Positions 56,167-64,000 of a stretch of DNA of 64,000 bases are shown piece by piece; within the stretch, counting starts at the first letter, position 1, and each line of letters starts with the position of its first letter. The position numbers and the translations under genes are program-made. This DNA comes from Arthrobacter sp. FB24 (GTDB taxonomy: Bacteria; Actinomycetota; Actinomycetes; Actinomycetales; Micrococcaceae). Under the pieces are notes generated by a model. It was not told the origin of the DNA. It worked only from the letters and a program-made list of their open reading frames with translations, and made no database searches. The DNA is taken from NCBI RefSeq assembly GCF_000196235.1, contig NC_008541.1, forward strand, positions 1,426,001 to 1,490,000, written 5' to 3'.

Positions 56167-57285
56167 ATGCGCGCCGCAGTCCTGTACGCCACCGTCCCCG
56201 CCGGAACCAGCTATACCGAAGCACGCCCGTTAGTGGTGCAGGAGCTTGACCGGCCCGAACCCCGCGCCGGCGAACTGGGGGTGGCCATCACCTACTCCAG
56301 CCTGTGCCACTCGGACCTGTCCGTGGTGGACGGCTCCCGGGTCCGGCCGCTGCCCATGGCCCTGGGGCATGAGGCCGTGGGCCGGGTGGTGTCGGTCGGT
56401 GAGGGCGTCCATGACGTGGCTGTGGGCGAGCACGTTGTGCTCGTCTTCGTCCCCAGCTGCGGCGACTGCCGGGCGTGCCGCTCCGGGCGACCGGCCCTGT
56501 GCCACCGCGCCGCCGAAGTCAACGCTTCAGGGGACCTGCTGCACGGGGCGGCGCTGCTGCGCACGCCGTCGGGGGAGCGGATCAACCACCATCTCGGCGT
56601 GTCGGCCTTTGCGGACTACGCCGTGGTGGCGCGGGAATCAGTAGTGGTAATCGACGACGACGTCCCGGACACCGTCGCAGCCATGTTCGGCTGCGCCGTA
56701 CTCACCGGAATGGGCGCCGTGCTGAACACGGCGGCGGTCACCGCCGGACAGTCGGTGGCGGTCTTCGGGCTCGGCGCCGTCGGGCTTTCCGCCGTGATGG
56801 CGGCGTCCCTGGCCGGCGCCGCGGCCATCATCGCCATCGACCCCAACGAAGGCAAGCACCAGCTCGCCCGGGACTGCGGCGCCACGGCAGTGGGAACTCC
56901 CGACGACGCCGCCCGGCTGGTTGCCGAGGCGACCGGCGACGGCGTGGACGTCGCCGTCGAAGCCGTGGGATCCGCGGGAGTCATTGCCTCGTGCCTGGAG
57001 CTCGTAACGCGCGGCGGCGCCGTCGTCTCCGTCGGGCTGCCGAAGCCTTCGGCGGAATTGACCGTCGGAGCCCTGCAGTTTGCCGGAGCGGGGAAGCGGC
57101 TTCTCGGCTCCTATATGGGGGATGCCGTCCCGGAGCGGGAAATTCCGCTGTATCTTGACTACTGGCGGTCCGGGCGGCTCCCGGTGGAACTGCTGCATAC
57201 GGACACCAGGCCGCTCGCGGAAATCAACGAAGGCCTTGACGCCCTGGCCGCAGGGCAAGTGGTTCGCCGGCTGTTCCAGGCATAG
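56167..57285 (+). CDS. Zinc-binding medium-chain alcohol dehydrogenase
   Basis: 372 aa. Catalytic zinc ligands lie in SLCHSDLSVV (Cys) and GHEAVGRVV (His-Glu). The structural zinc loop has the four-Cys pattern CGDCRACRSGRPALC. The Rossmann motif is VFGLGAVGLSAVMAA. The C-terminal domain resembles class III and arylalcohol/mycothiol-type dehydrogenases (LGSYMGDAVPEREIPLYLDYWRSG). It is probably co-transcribed with the MHS transporter. It is convergent with the LysR gene. The substrate alcohol is unknown. Confidence 0.9.
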   Translation: MRAAVLYATVPAGTSYTEARPLVVQELDRPEPRAGELGVAITYSSLCHSDLSVVDGSRVRPLPMALGHEAVGRVVSVGEGVHDVAVGEHVVLVFVPSCGDCRACRSGRPALCHRAAEVNASGDLLHGAALLRTPSGERINHHLGVSAFADYAVVARESVVVIDDDVPDTVAAMFGCAVLTGMGAVLNTAAVTAGQSVAVFGLGAVGLSAVMAASLAGAAAIIAIDPNEGKHQLARDCGATAVGTPDDAARLVAEATGDGVDVAVEAVGSAGVIASCLELVTRGGAVVSVGLPKPSAELTVGALQFAGAGKRLLGSYMGDAVPEREIPLYLDYWRSGRLPVELLHTDTRPLAEINEGLDALAAGQVVRRLFQA

Positions 57286-57303
57286 CTCTGCCCAGGCGTA
57301 GTG

Positions 57304-58209
57304 TCAGGCCGCCAGGATGTCCCGGCGGCCTGACACTTCCGCCTTGAGCGCCTCCACCACGGCCCGGACGGACGCCGAGCGCAGCGACTCGGGACGCGCC
57401 ACCGCCCAGATGGGGAGCTGACGCTGGAACAGCTCAGGCAGCACCGGAACGAAGCCGGGCTTGTCCGCCACCATGAAGTTCGGCAGCAGGCCGATGCCTG
57501 CCCCGCGCCTGACTGCCTCGACCTGGGCGAAAATGCTGGTCGCCTGGAAACTTGTTTTGGGGGCGGGCAGCTGCGAGGACCGGTGGCCCAGTTCCGCCAC
57601 CTGCAGGGCCGACTCCACATAGGAGACAAATCCGTGCTCGCGGACGTCGTCCAGGGTGTCAGGCAGTCCCCGGGACCGGACGTAGTCCGGACTTGCGTAC
57701 AGCCGCAGGAAATAGTTTGTCAGGAAGATGGGCTGCACGTTGGTGACTTCCATCCGGCCCACCACCACTTCCAGGTCCACACCGGAACGGTTCTGGCTCA
57801 CTTTGCGGGTGGCGCTGAGCATCTCGACGTCCAGCGACGGGTTCTCCTGCTGCAGGCGCACCAGGGCCGGGGCAACGAATTCCGCACCGAATCCATCGGA
57901 CGTGCTGATCCGGACCATGCCGGACAGCGAGTGTTCGCCGTCGCCGATGGCACCGGCCAAGGACCCGAGTGTCGCCTCGATCGCCTCGGCGGCGGCAACC
58001 GCCCGGCTGCCCAGCCCGGTCAGTTCCCAGCCGTGCGGGCTGCGCTCCAGGGTCCGTCCGCCCAGCTGCTTGTCCAGCGCCAGGACCCGGCGGGAAATGG
58101 TGGTGTGCGTGGTGCCGAGCGTCTCCGCAACCGCATTGAACCGGCCGAGCCTGGCCACGGTCAACAGGATCAACAGGTCATCCGGACTGGGCAGCCGGTT
58201 CACATCCAC
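57304..58209 (-). CDS. LysR-family regulator, divergent from mmsBA
   Basis: 301 aa from GTG 58207-58209, with no better in-frame ATG. The N-terminal winged helix has SPDDLLILLTVARLGRFNAVAETLGTTHTTISRRVLALDKQLG. The effector domain follows (SGMVRISTSDGFGAEFVAPALVRLQ). It is divergent from mmsB with a perfect palindrome in the spacer, the usual LysR layout. It is inferred to control mmsBA and, through a similar half-site, perhaps the MHS/alcohol dehydrogenase pair. Confidence 0.9.
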   Translation of the reverse strand: MDVNRLPSPDDLLILLTVARLGRFNAVAETLGTTHTTISRRVLALDKQLGGRTLERSPHGWELTGLGSRAVAAAEAIEATLGSLAGAIGDGEHSLSGMVRISTSDGFGAEFVAPALVRLQQENPSLDVEMLSATRKVSQNRSGVDLEVVVGRMEVTNVQPIFLTNYFLRLYASPDYVRSRGLPDTLDDVREHGFVSYVESALQVAELGHRSSQLPAPKTSFQATSIFAQVEAVRRGAGIGLLPNFMVADKPGFVPVLPELFQRQLPIWAVARPESLRSASVRAVVEALKAEVSGRRDILAA

Positions 58210-58255
58210 TTTTTCACATCCATGCTTTCAGGCCCACAAGACGGCTTCCGGAGCT

Positions 58256-58273
58256 ATGTGCATCAATGCACAT
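58256..58273. promoter_or_regulatory. Perfect palindromic operator in lysR-mmsB spacer
   Basis: ATGTGCAT-CA-ATGCACAT, eight-base arms with a two-base centre, 47 bases upstream of the LysR start and 106 bases upstream of mmsB. Confidence 0.6.
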
Positions 58274-58378
58274 GCTCTCTGTAATTTTTCCCCTTGATTG
58301 CACTGTAACAGGGTGTGATGGTGGACACGGAACTTCCAGCAATACCGGCTGGTACACGAAGCAAAGGAGCTTTTCGCC

Positions 58379-59281
58379 ATGGCAGTAGTCGCTTGGATCG
58401 GTCTCGGGAACATGGGTGGGTCCATGTCAGCAAACCTGGCAAAAGCCGGTCACGACGTCCGCGGATTCGACCTCAATCCGGAAGCAGTGGCAGCTGCAGA
58501 AGCCGGCGGAGTGAAGCCGGTGGCCAGCATCGCCGCGGCGGTGGACGGCGCCGACGTCGTGTTCACCATGCTGCCGAAGGGCGAACACGCCCGGGCCGTG
58601 TACCTGGGCGAGGACGGCGTCCTGGCCCATGCCGATCGCCGCACGCTGCTGGTGGATTCCTCCACCATCGACATCGCCTCCGCCCAGGCGCTGCACGACG
58701 CCGCCGCTGCCGCCGGCTTCCGTTTCGTGGACGCCCCGGTCTCGGGCGGCATGAGCGGGGCGAAGGCCGGCACCCTGACGTTCATGATCGGCGGGGACGC
58801 GGGTGCCGTGGCCGAGGCCACGGAGTACATCCGGCCCATGGCCTCCAACATCATCCCCACCGGCGGTCCCACCACCGGGCAGGCAGCGAAGATCTGCAAC
58901 AACCTGATGCTCTTCATCAACCTGGCCTCCACCGCCGAAGGGGCCGTGCTGGCCGAGCGGCTGGGCCTGGACAAGCAGGTTTTCTGGGACATCGCCTCGG
59001 TGTCCTCGGGAGACAGCTGGGCGCTGCGGACCTGGTATCCGGTAGGCGGGGTAGTTCCCACCGCGGCCTCCAACAACGACTTCGCTCCCACCTTCACCAC
59101 CGAACTGGCCAACAAGGACATCGGCCTGGCCATCAGCGCCGCCCGCGACACCGGCACCCCGCTGGAAATCGGCGAGCACGTGCAGACGCTCTTCCAGCGG
59201 CTCATCGACTCCGGGCAGTCCGGCAAGGACTGCTCCATGATCATCAAACTTGTAGACGGCTCGCTCGAGACCTCCAAGTAA
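58379..59281 (+). CDS. mmsB: 3-hydroxyisobutyrate dehydrogenase
   Basis: 300 aa, a beta-hydroxyacid dehydrogenase oxidising 3-hydroxyisobutyrate to methylmalonate semialdehyde with NAD+ in valine breakdown. The nucleotide-binding motif is WIGLGNMGGSMSANLAKAGH. The substrate-binding strand is FVDAPVSGGMSGAKAGTLTFMIGG. The catalytic Lys171 is in GQAAKICNNL. The helical domain ends with GKDCSMIIKLVDG. It is followed 31 bases later by mmsA. RBS AAGGAG precedes the ATG. Confidence 0.93.
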   Translation: MAVVAWIGLGNMGGSMSANLAKAGHDVRGFDLNPEAVAAAEAGGVKPVASIAAAVDGADVVFTMLPKGEHARAVYLGEDGVLAHADRRTLLVDSSTIDIASAQALHDAAAAAGFRFVDAPVSGGMSGAKAGTLTFMIGGDAGAVAEATEYIRPMASNIIPTGGPTTGQAAKICNNLMLFINLASTAEGAVLAERLGLDKQVFWDIASVSSGDSWALRTWYPVGGVVPTAASNNDFAPTFTTELANKDIGLAISAARDTGTPLEIGEHVQTLFQRLIDSGQSGKDCSMIIKLVDGSLETSK

Positions 59282-59312
59282 ACCCTGCCTGCTTCACGAA
59301 TAGGACTTTCCC

Positions 59313-60797
59313 ATGGAACGCATTCCGCACTTCATCAACGGCGCCCGGATCAGCGACGCCGACCGTTTCGGCCCCGTGTTCAACCCCGCCACCGGCGCAC
59401 AGGACAAAGAGGTGGCCCTGGCATCGACGGCGCGCGTGGAGGAAGCCATCGCGGCCGCACAGGCCGCCCTCCCGGGCTGGCGGGCAACCAGCCTGGCGAA
59501 ACGCACCAACATTTTCTTCCGGGTCCGGGAACTCCTGACGCAGCGGAAGTCCGAGCTGGCAGCAATCCTCACCAGCGAGCACGGCAAGGTGCTTTCCGAC
59601 GCCGAAGGCGAGATCTCCCGGGGCCTCGAAAACATCGAATTCGCCACCGGGCTTTCCCACATGCTCAAGGGCGAACGTTCGGAGCAGGTGTCCAGCGGGG
59701 TGGACGTCCACTCGGTGCGCCAGCCCGTGGGTGTGGTCGCCTGCATCACCCCGTTCAACTTCCCGGCCATGGTGCCGTTGTGGATGATCGGCAGTGCCCT
59801 CGCCTGCGGCAACACCGTCCTCCTCAAGCCCAGTGAGAAGGACCCGTCGTCGGCCGTTTTCATCGCTGAAGTCTTCGCTGAGGCGGGCCTGCCGCCGGGC
59901 GTCCTGAACGTGGTCCACGGCGACAAGGAAGCCGTGGACGTCCTGCTGGAGCACCCCGGCGTCAAGGCTGTCAGCTTCGTGGGGTCCACTCCGATCGCCC
60001 AGTCCATCTACAAGCGGGCGGCGGACCACGGCAAGCGCGTCCAGGCGCTGGGCGGTGCCAAGAACCACATGGTGGTCCTGCCGGATGCCGACCTGGATAT
60101 GGCCGCCGACGCCGCCGTATCGGCCGCCTACGGCTCCGCCGGTGAACGGTGCATGGCGGTATCCGTGCTGGTGGCCGTGGGCAACATTGCCGACGACCTG
60201 GTGGAGGCCATTTCCACCCGGATGGCTGACCTCACGATCGGTCCCGGCACGGATCCGGCCTCGCAGATGGGCCCGCTCATCACGAAGGAACACCGGGACA
60301 GGGTGGCCTCCTATGTGGCCGGTGCCGAGGAAGAAGGTGCCACTGTGGTGGTGGACGGGCGCAAGCACGCGTTCGATTCGGACGGTTTCTTCATCGGGGT
60401 CAGCCTGGTGGACCACGTGAAGCCGGGCATGAAGGTCTACGACGACGAGATTTTCGGCCCGGTACTGTCGGTGGTCCGGGCGGACAGCTATAGCGACGCA
60501 GTAAAGCTCGTGAACGACAACGAGTTCGGCAACGGCGTGGCGATCTTCACGCGCGACGGCGGCGCGGCGCGCCAGTTTGAGTTCGACGTCGAGGCGGGCA
60601 TGGTGGGAGTGAACGTGCCCATCCCGGTGCCGGTGGGGACGTTCTCGTTCGGCGGCTGGAAGAACTCGCTGTTCGGTGACACGCACATGTACGGTCCGGA
60701 CAGCATCCGCTTCTACACCCGCGGCAAAGTGGTCACCACACGCTGGCCGGATCCGTCCACATCGGTGATCGACCTCGGTTTCCCGCAGGTGGACTGA
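59313..60797 (+). CDS. mmsA: CoA-acylating methylmalonate-semialdehyde dehydrogenase
   Basis: 494 aa, an aldehyde dehydrogenase superfamily member that converts methylmalonate semialdehyde plus CoA to propionyl-CoA. Catalytic Cys280 is in YGSAGERCMAVS. The NAD-binding and MMSDH-specific segments are GVVACITPFNFPAMVPLWM, LKPSEKDPS, LGGAKNHMVVLPDAD and GTFSFGGWKNSLFGD. It works directly after MmsB. The same enzyme type (IolA) also serves inositol catabolism, but the adjacent mmsB favours valine. Confidence 0.94.
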   Translation: MERIPHFINGARISDADRFGPVFNPATGAQDKEVALASTARVEEAIAAAQAALPGWRATSLAKRTNIFFRVRELLTQRKSELAAILTSEHGKVLSDAEGEISRGLENIEFATGLSHMLKGERSEQVSSGVDVHSVRQPVGVVACITPFNFPAMVPLWMIGSALACGNTVLLKPSEKDPSSAVFIAEVFAEAGLPPGVLNVVHGDKEAVDVLLEHPGVKAVSFVGSTPIAQSIYKRAADHGKRVQALGGAKNHMVVLPDADLDMAADAAVSAAYGSAGERCMAVSVLVAVGNIADDLVEAISTRMADLTIGPGTDPASQMGPLITKEHRDRVASYVAGAEEEGATVVVDGRKHAFDSDGFFIGVSLVDHVKPGMKVYDDEIFGPVLSVVRADSYSDAVKLVNDNEFGNGVAIFTRDGGAARQFEFDVEAGMVGVNVPIPVPVGTFSFGGWKNSLFGDTHMYGPDSIRFYTRGKVVTTRWPDPSTSVIDLGFPQVD

Positions 60798-60836
60798 GCG
60801 CCAGGAAGTTCAGGCAGGCATCGCCCGGGTTATCGT

Positions 60837-60869
60837 CCCGGGGCCACTAAGAATGACAGTGGCTCCGGG
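60837..60869. terminator. Hairpin between mmsA and SHOCT gene
   Basis: 12-base arms (60837-60848 and 60858-60869) with one mismatch and a nine-base loop, between convergent genes. Confidence 0.7.
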
Positions 60870-60888
60870 CAGGGCTACGCGGGTGCGT

Positions 60889-61371
60889 CTAGCCCTTCAT
60901 GATCTCGTCGCGCCGGGCCATGTATTCCTCCATGGCGATTTCGCCGTTGCTGTACTGCTGGTCGAGCTCCGCAAGTTTCCGTGCACGGAAACCCTGAGGG
61001 GCGGACGGCGGCGGGGGAGTCGCCGGGGCGGACGGCTGCTGCGGTTCCTGGCGTGACTGGTTGGCCGGATAGCCGGGGCTGTCCTCGTACGGCACCTGTC
61101 CGGGATAGCCCGGGTACTGGTTCGGCTGGTCGAGCGGCGGCTGCTGACCGCCGCCGAGTTGCCGGAAGCCGCCGCCAAAGTAGTCCTGCTGGGTATAGCC
61201 GTCACGCGGCTGGTTGTTTGGCCGGCCCGGCTGTTGCCCGGGAAACTGGCCTGGATACTGTCCGTTGAAATCCTGGTTCTGGTTCCGGCCACGGACCGAC
61301 TTCCGGTACATGCGCATGGCGAAGGGAATCAGGAACGACAGGATGATGATCCAGAAGAACACGTTACTCAC
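60889..61371 (-). CDS. Membrane-anchored SHOCT-domain protein
   Basis: 160 aa from GTG 61369-61371. A single N-terminal membrane span (FFWIIILSFLIPFAMRMY) is followed by a long Gln/Pro/Gly/Tyr-rich, probably disordered region with Y-P-G and Q-F-P-G repeats. A C-terminal SHOCT motif (KLAELDQQYSNGEIAMEEYMARRDEIM) closes the protein. SHOCT segments are thought to mediate oligomerisation or end-recognition. No specific function can be assigned. Confidence 0.8.
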   Translation of the reverse strand: MSNVFFWIIILSFLIPFAMRMYRKSVRGRNQNQDFNGQYPGQFPGQQPGRPNNQPRDGYTQQDYFGGGFRQLGGGQQPPLDQPNQYPGYPGQVPYEDSPGYPANQSRQEPQQPSAPATPPPPSAPQGFRARKLAELDQQYSNGEIAMEEYMARRDEIMKG

Positions 61372-61460
61372 GGTGGAGGGCCTCTCAGAAGTGTCCCTTC
61401 AGTTTAACCCCCGGCTCAACAGCGGCATTGGACCGCGGCAGCCCGGCGGCTTCGTCCCGG

Positions 61461-62612
61461 CTACTTCCGCACCGTGGTGATCCCCAGAAAGGCGCCGTAT
61501 TCCGCAACGGCTTCATCGATCGCACGGCTGGTGTCCCGCTCAGCGGCAGTGTCGGGTTCCGGCCGGGTGCGGATGTCCAGCTCACAGCGCCCGCCGGCCA
61601 GGTCATGGCGCCAGGAACCGATCATTTGGCCGTCCTTCAGTACGACATGCATCGGAGTCTCCCGCTCCGGACGCGCCGGGGCGGTGCCGCCCAGGAAATA
61701 CCGTGACCGTGAATAGCCCATGACGTACTCGTCATAGCACTGGATCAGGTCAATCCGGGGTTGTCCTCCGCCCTCCGCGTCATGTCCGGGTGCGGCGTCC
61801 GCCGGCCCGCCGGGTCCGGGTTCCGCGGAACTGAAATGGAACTCCATATCCTCCAGCACTGCGGTCCCGAATGCATCGGAATCAGCTTCCAGCGCCAGGC
61901 CCAGCCCCAGCCGGACGTCCGTGACAGTCAGCCCGGACCAGTCTGCACAATCCTTCACGGTGGCCGGTCCGCGGCTGAGGAAGTAGCGCCTCACTAACTC
62001 CGCCAGTGCCGCGTGGCGGTCGGCGGGGCCGCCGGGCATCAACGGAACGCGTTCATCGAAGAGTGCATAAGTCTGTTTGAGCGAGCCGCCGGCGCTGCGG
62101 ACGGGTGTTCCGCTGGTCAGGACTCCGCTGATCTCCGCGTGCATGATCAGGTAGGCAAGTTCCAGTCCCTTGGCCGCGAAGCCGCTCCGCTGCAGTGCAG
62201 CCGCCAGCTGCTCCCGGGTTTTGTGGGCGCCGCCGGCCACGGCCTCGGCGAGGACCCGGGCGCTCCGGGCCGCCGCCCCGGCATCGATGCCGGCCTGGCG
62301 GTACATGCCGGCGTTTCCCCGGTGCAGCCGGGGCGCGGACAGCATCAGCAGCCAGCGGAGGTCGTCGCGGTGCACAAAATGCCAGGTGGGCCGCAGGATG
62401 TGCGTCCGGAGGATCCGGCCGTCAGCCACGGCCTGTTCGACGTCGGCGGCGGAGGCTCCGGCAGTGCGTTGTGCCAGCGACCAGCGTGCGTAGGAAAATT
62501 CCTGCGACTGGACAGCCAGGAGGTTCTTCACCGCCGCTTCGGCGGAAACCGCCCGGGGAGGGCGGAGCTGCTGCCGGCTAAGCCTGAGCCGGACGACGTC
62601 GTCGGCGTGCAC
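61461..62612 (-). CDS. Winged-helix DNA-binding (HTH_42/AlkZ-like) protein, putative DNA glycosylase
   Basis: 383 aa from GTG 62610-62612. The family pattern is NLLAVQSQEFSYARWSLAQR, RTHILRPTWHFVHRDDLRWLL and a C-terminal ECD-type region (YCDEYVMGYSRSRYFL-like). The QSQ at residues 35-37 lies where AlkZ carries its catalytic Q-x-Q (YcaQ has Q-x-D). AlkZ and YcaQ unhook or excise bulky alkylated or cross-linked bases. The gene starts eight bases after the SGNH hydrolase stop, so the two are probably co-transcribed. Confidence 0.75.
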   Translation of the reverse strand: MHADDVVRLRLSRQQLRPPRAVSAEAAVKNLLAVQSQEFSYARWSLAQRTAGASAADVEQAVADGRILRTHILRPTWHFVHRDDLRWLLMLSAPRLHRGNAGMYRQAGIDAGAAARSARVLAEAVAGGAHKTREQLAAALQRSGFAAKGLELAYLIMHAEISGVLTSGTPVRSAGGSLKQTYALFDERVPLMPGGPADRHAALAELVRRYFLSRGPATVKDCADWSGLTVTDVRLGLGLALEADSDAFGTAVLEDMEFHFSSAEPGPGGPADAAPGHDAEGGGQPRIDLIQCYDEYVMGYSRSRYFLGGTAPARPERETPMHVVLKDGQMIGSWRHDLAGGRCELDIRTRPEPDTAAERDTSRAIDEAVAEYGAFLGITTVRK

Positions 62613-62619
62613 CCGGCGC

Positions 62620-63483
62620 CTACCTCTGTTCGGCCTCTATTCCCGGGGCCTCGCCAGAGCCCAGCGGCATCCCCGGTCCAAAAACCGGACCGGGGGTCGG
62701 CCGCTTGGCCGTGACGCCGTCCCCGGAAGACTGATGGCGAAGCCGGCGGACAACCCAGGGCACAAAGTATTCACGCGCCCAGACCAGGTCTCCGGACCGT
62801 GCCTCGCGCCAGCTGCGCTGGGGGAGGGGCTTGGGCGAGAGCGGCTCCAGGGTGTGCCGGATGTTGAGGGAATCGAGCACCATGGCCGCGATGGTGTGGT
62901 GGCCCAGCGGCGAAAAGTGCAGGCGGTCCTGGTCCCACATCTGCGGATCGCTGAGCTGGCGAAGCGACCACATGTCGGCGATGACGGCGTCGTGCCGCGC
63001 CGCCACGGTGCGGAGGTTCTCGTTGTAGATGGCGATTTTGCTGCGGACCCTGCCCAGGACTGATGAACCGGTGTCCGGGCCGTTGAACAGCACCACGGTG
63101 GCGCCGCCCAGGCTGAGGATGTGCACCACGGAATCCAGTTTTTCGGCCAGCGCGTCAGGGTCCCCTCCGGGCCGGATGAGGTCGTTGCCTCCGGCCGAAA
63201 GCGTCACCAGGTCCGGCTTGAGGGCCAGGCACGGCGCCAGCTGCTGGTCAACGATCTGTTCAAGGAGCCGTCCCCGGACCGCGAGGTTGGCGTAGGCAAA
63301 ATCGCTGTGGCCCCGGCTCAGTTCCTCGGCCACGCGGTCCGCCCAGCCGCGGTGTCCGCCCGGGCTTCCGGGTTCCGGGTCGCCGATCCCCTCGGTAAAG
63401 GAATCACCCATGGCGACGTACCGGCCCCAGGGGTGGGTATCAACGGTGTCCTGCGGGTTCGGAATGGCTTCAGTTTCGCTCAC
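62620..63483 (-). CDS. SGNH/GDSL-family hydrolase
   Basis: 287 aa from GTG 63481-63483, preceded by GGAAA-type purines. Further upstream in-frame starts run into the divergent promoter region. Block I is AMGDSFTEG (nucleophile Ser28), the Gly block is LAVRGRLL, block III is LSAGGNDLIRPGG, and block V is DRLHFSPLGHH with the Asp-His dyad. There is no signal peptide, so it is predicted to be cytosolic. It is an esterase, lipase or deacetylase; the substrate is unknown. Confidence 0.9.
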   Translation of the reverse strand: MSETEAIPNPQDTVDTHPWGRYVAMGDSFTEGIGDPEPGSPGGHRGWADRVAEELSRGHSDFAYANLAVRGRLLEQIVDQQLAPCLALKPDLVTLSAGGNDLIRPGGDPDALAEKLDSVVHILSLGGATVVLFNGPDTGSSVLGRVRSKIAIYNENLRTVAARHDAVIADMWSLRQLSDPQMWDQDRLHFSPLGHHTIAAMVLDSLNIRHTLEPLSPKPLPQRSWREARSGDLVWAREYFVPWVVRRLRHQSSGDGVTAKRPTPGPVFGPGMPLGSGEAPGIEAEQR

Positions 63484-63559
63484 GTTTCCATCCTGCCTCG
63501 TGAGGCCAAAGCTACGCCACCGTAGGTTGTTACCGCGTAGTAACTGCAAGAATGGTTCC

Positions 63560-64000
63560 ATGACTGAAGCCGACGTTTCCACTGCCCCCGTTGTCCTGTG
63601 GTCCACTCCCGACGAAGAGCGCTCGGGAAGGCCGCTGCTGGTTCTGCTGCACGGCTACGGTGCCAACGAACAGGACCTGCTCAGCCTGGCCGATCTGTTG
63701 CCCGGTGATTTCGCGGTGGCGTCCGTCCGCGCCCCCATCGCCATGGGTCCGGGGTTCACCTGGTTCCCGCTGACGGATTCCGCCGACTATTCACTCGATG
63801 CGGTCAAGGACGCCGCCGCCTTTGTGCTGGAATGGCTCGACGGCGTCAAGGGCGACCACCCGTCCGTCACCCTCCTGGGGTTCTCCATGGGAATGGCGAT
63901 GGCCACCACGCTGCTCAGGCAGCGGCCCGCGGACTTTGCCGCCGTCGTCGGACTTTCCGGCTTTGTGGTGAACGCCGGAGGGGATCCGAGTTTCCGCGAC
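63560..64000 (+). CDS. Alpha/beta-hydrolase (phospholipase/carboxylesterase type), 3' end outside window
   Basis: 147 codons are visible from ATG 63560 to the window edge without a stop. Family features are LLVLLHGYGANEQDLLSLADLLP (oxyanion region) and the nucleophile elbow LLGFSMGMAMATTLL with Ser109. The catalytic Asp and His lie beyond the window. It is divergent from the SGNH hydrolase gene with 76 bases between them. It resembles the YpfH/Abhydrolase_2 group of small carboxylesterases. Confidence 0.85.
   Translation, partial: MTEADVSTAPVVLWSTPDEERSGRPLLVLLHGYGANEQDLLSLADLLPGDFAVASVRAPIAMGPGFTWFPLTDSADYSLDAVKDAAAFVLEWLDGVKGDHPSVTLLGFSMGMAMATTLLRQRPADFAAVVGLSGFVVNAGGDPSFRD

Overview
High-GC actinobacterial chromosome, most like Arthrobacter/Pseudarthrobacter (Micrococcaceae). 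The basis is codon use, the actinobacterial SAM-IV-type leaders, the ligA...gatCAB neighbourhood and the protein families present. This is judged from sequence recall, not from a search. The window is almost entirely coding. No rRNA, tRNA, insertion sequence, phage or CRISPR array was seen.

Region 1 (1-29,900). After the 3' end of a class III nucleotidyl cyclase gene comes one long co-directional cluster of twelve genes. It begins with two tandem paralogous giant membrane-anchored cadherin/Ig-like plus fibronectin-III proteins (about 2,050 aa each). Then come a MoxR AAA+ ATPase, a DUF58 protein, a transglutaminase-fold membrane protein, an RDD-FHA protein, a PP2C phosphatase, a second FHA protein, a PknB-like Ser/Thr kinase, a degenerate FHA-like protein, an EssC-type FtsK/SpoIIIE ATPase with its own FHA domain, and a WXG100 protein. 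A strong hairpin closes the cluster. The MoxR-DUF58-transglutaminase-FN3-kinase set resembles the PFNA cluster known from bifidobacteria. Here it is fused to a minimal type VII secretion module that lacks EccB/D/E, mycosin and EsaA/EssA/EssB genes. The likely theme is a phosphorylation-controlled (kinase, phosphatase, FHA readers) envelope or secretion machine with very large surface proteins. Three features stand out: a 1,059-bp near-identical, codon-atypical block shared by the two giant genes; a transglutaminase domain whose catalytic Cys position is Asp; and an 18-bp element with the same spacing to a -10-like hexamer upstream of the second giant gene and the WXG100 gene.

Region 2 (29,900-43,440). 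ligA and an inositol-monophosphatase-family gene are followed by accessory metabolism: an NtaA/DszA-type flavin monooxygenase, a GNAT acetyltransferase and a RidA protein. Next is a CitAB/DcuSR-type two-component system divergent from a CitMHS citrate transporter, then gatC-gatA-gatB for tRNA-dependent amidation.

Region 3 (43,440-51,541). A LysR gene is divergent from tdh-kbl (threonine to glycine plus acetyl-CoA). A DAO-family oxidase and hutI follow. A histidine phosphatase, a CPBP membrane protease and a VOC protein come after these.

Region 4 (51,542-60,800). metY and metX each sit behind their own SAM-IV-like riboswitch. An MHS-family transporter plus alcohol dehydrogenase, then a LysR gene divergent from mmsB-mmsA (valine/3-hydroxyisobutyrate catabolism), share a candidate ATGTGCAT-type operator.

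Region 5 (60,800-64,000). A SHOCT protein, an AlkZ-like winged-helix protein, an SGNH hydrolase and the 5' part of a carboxylesterase/phospholipase-type hydrolase.
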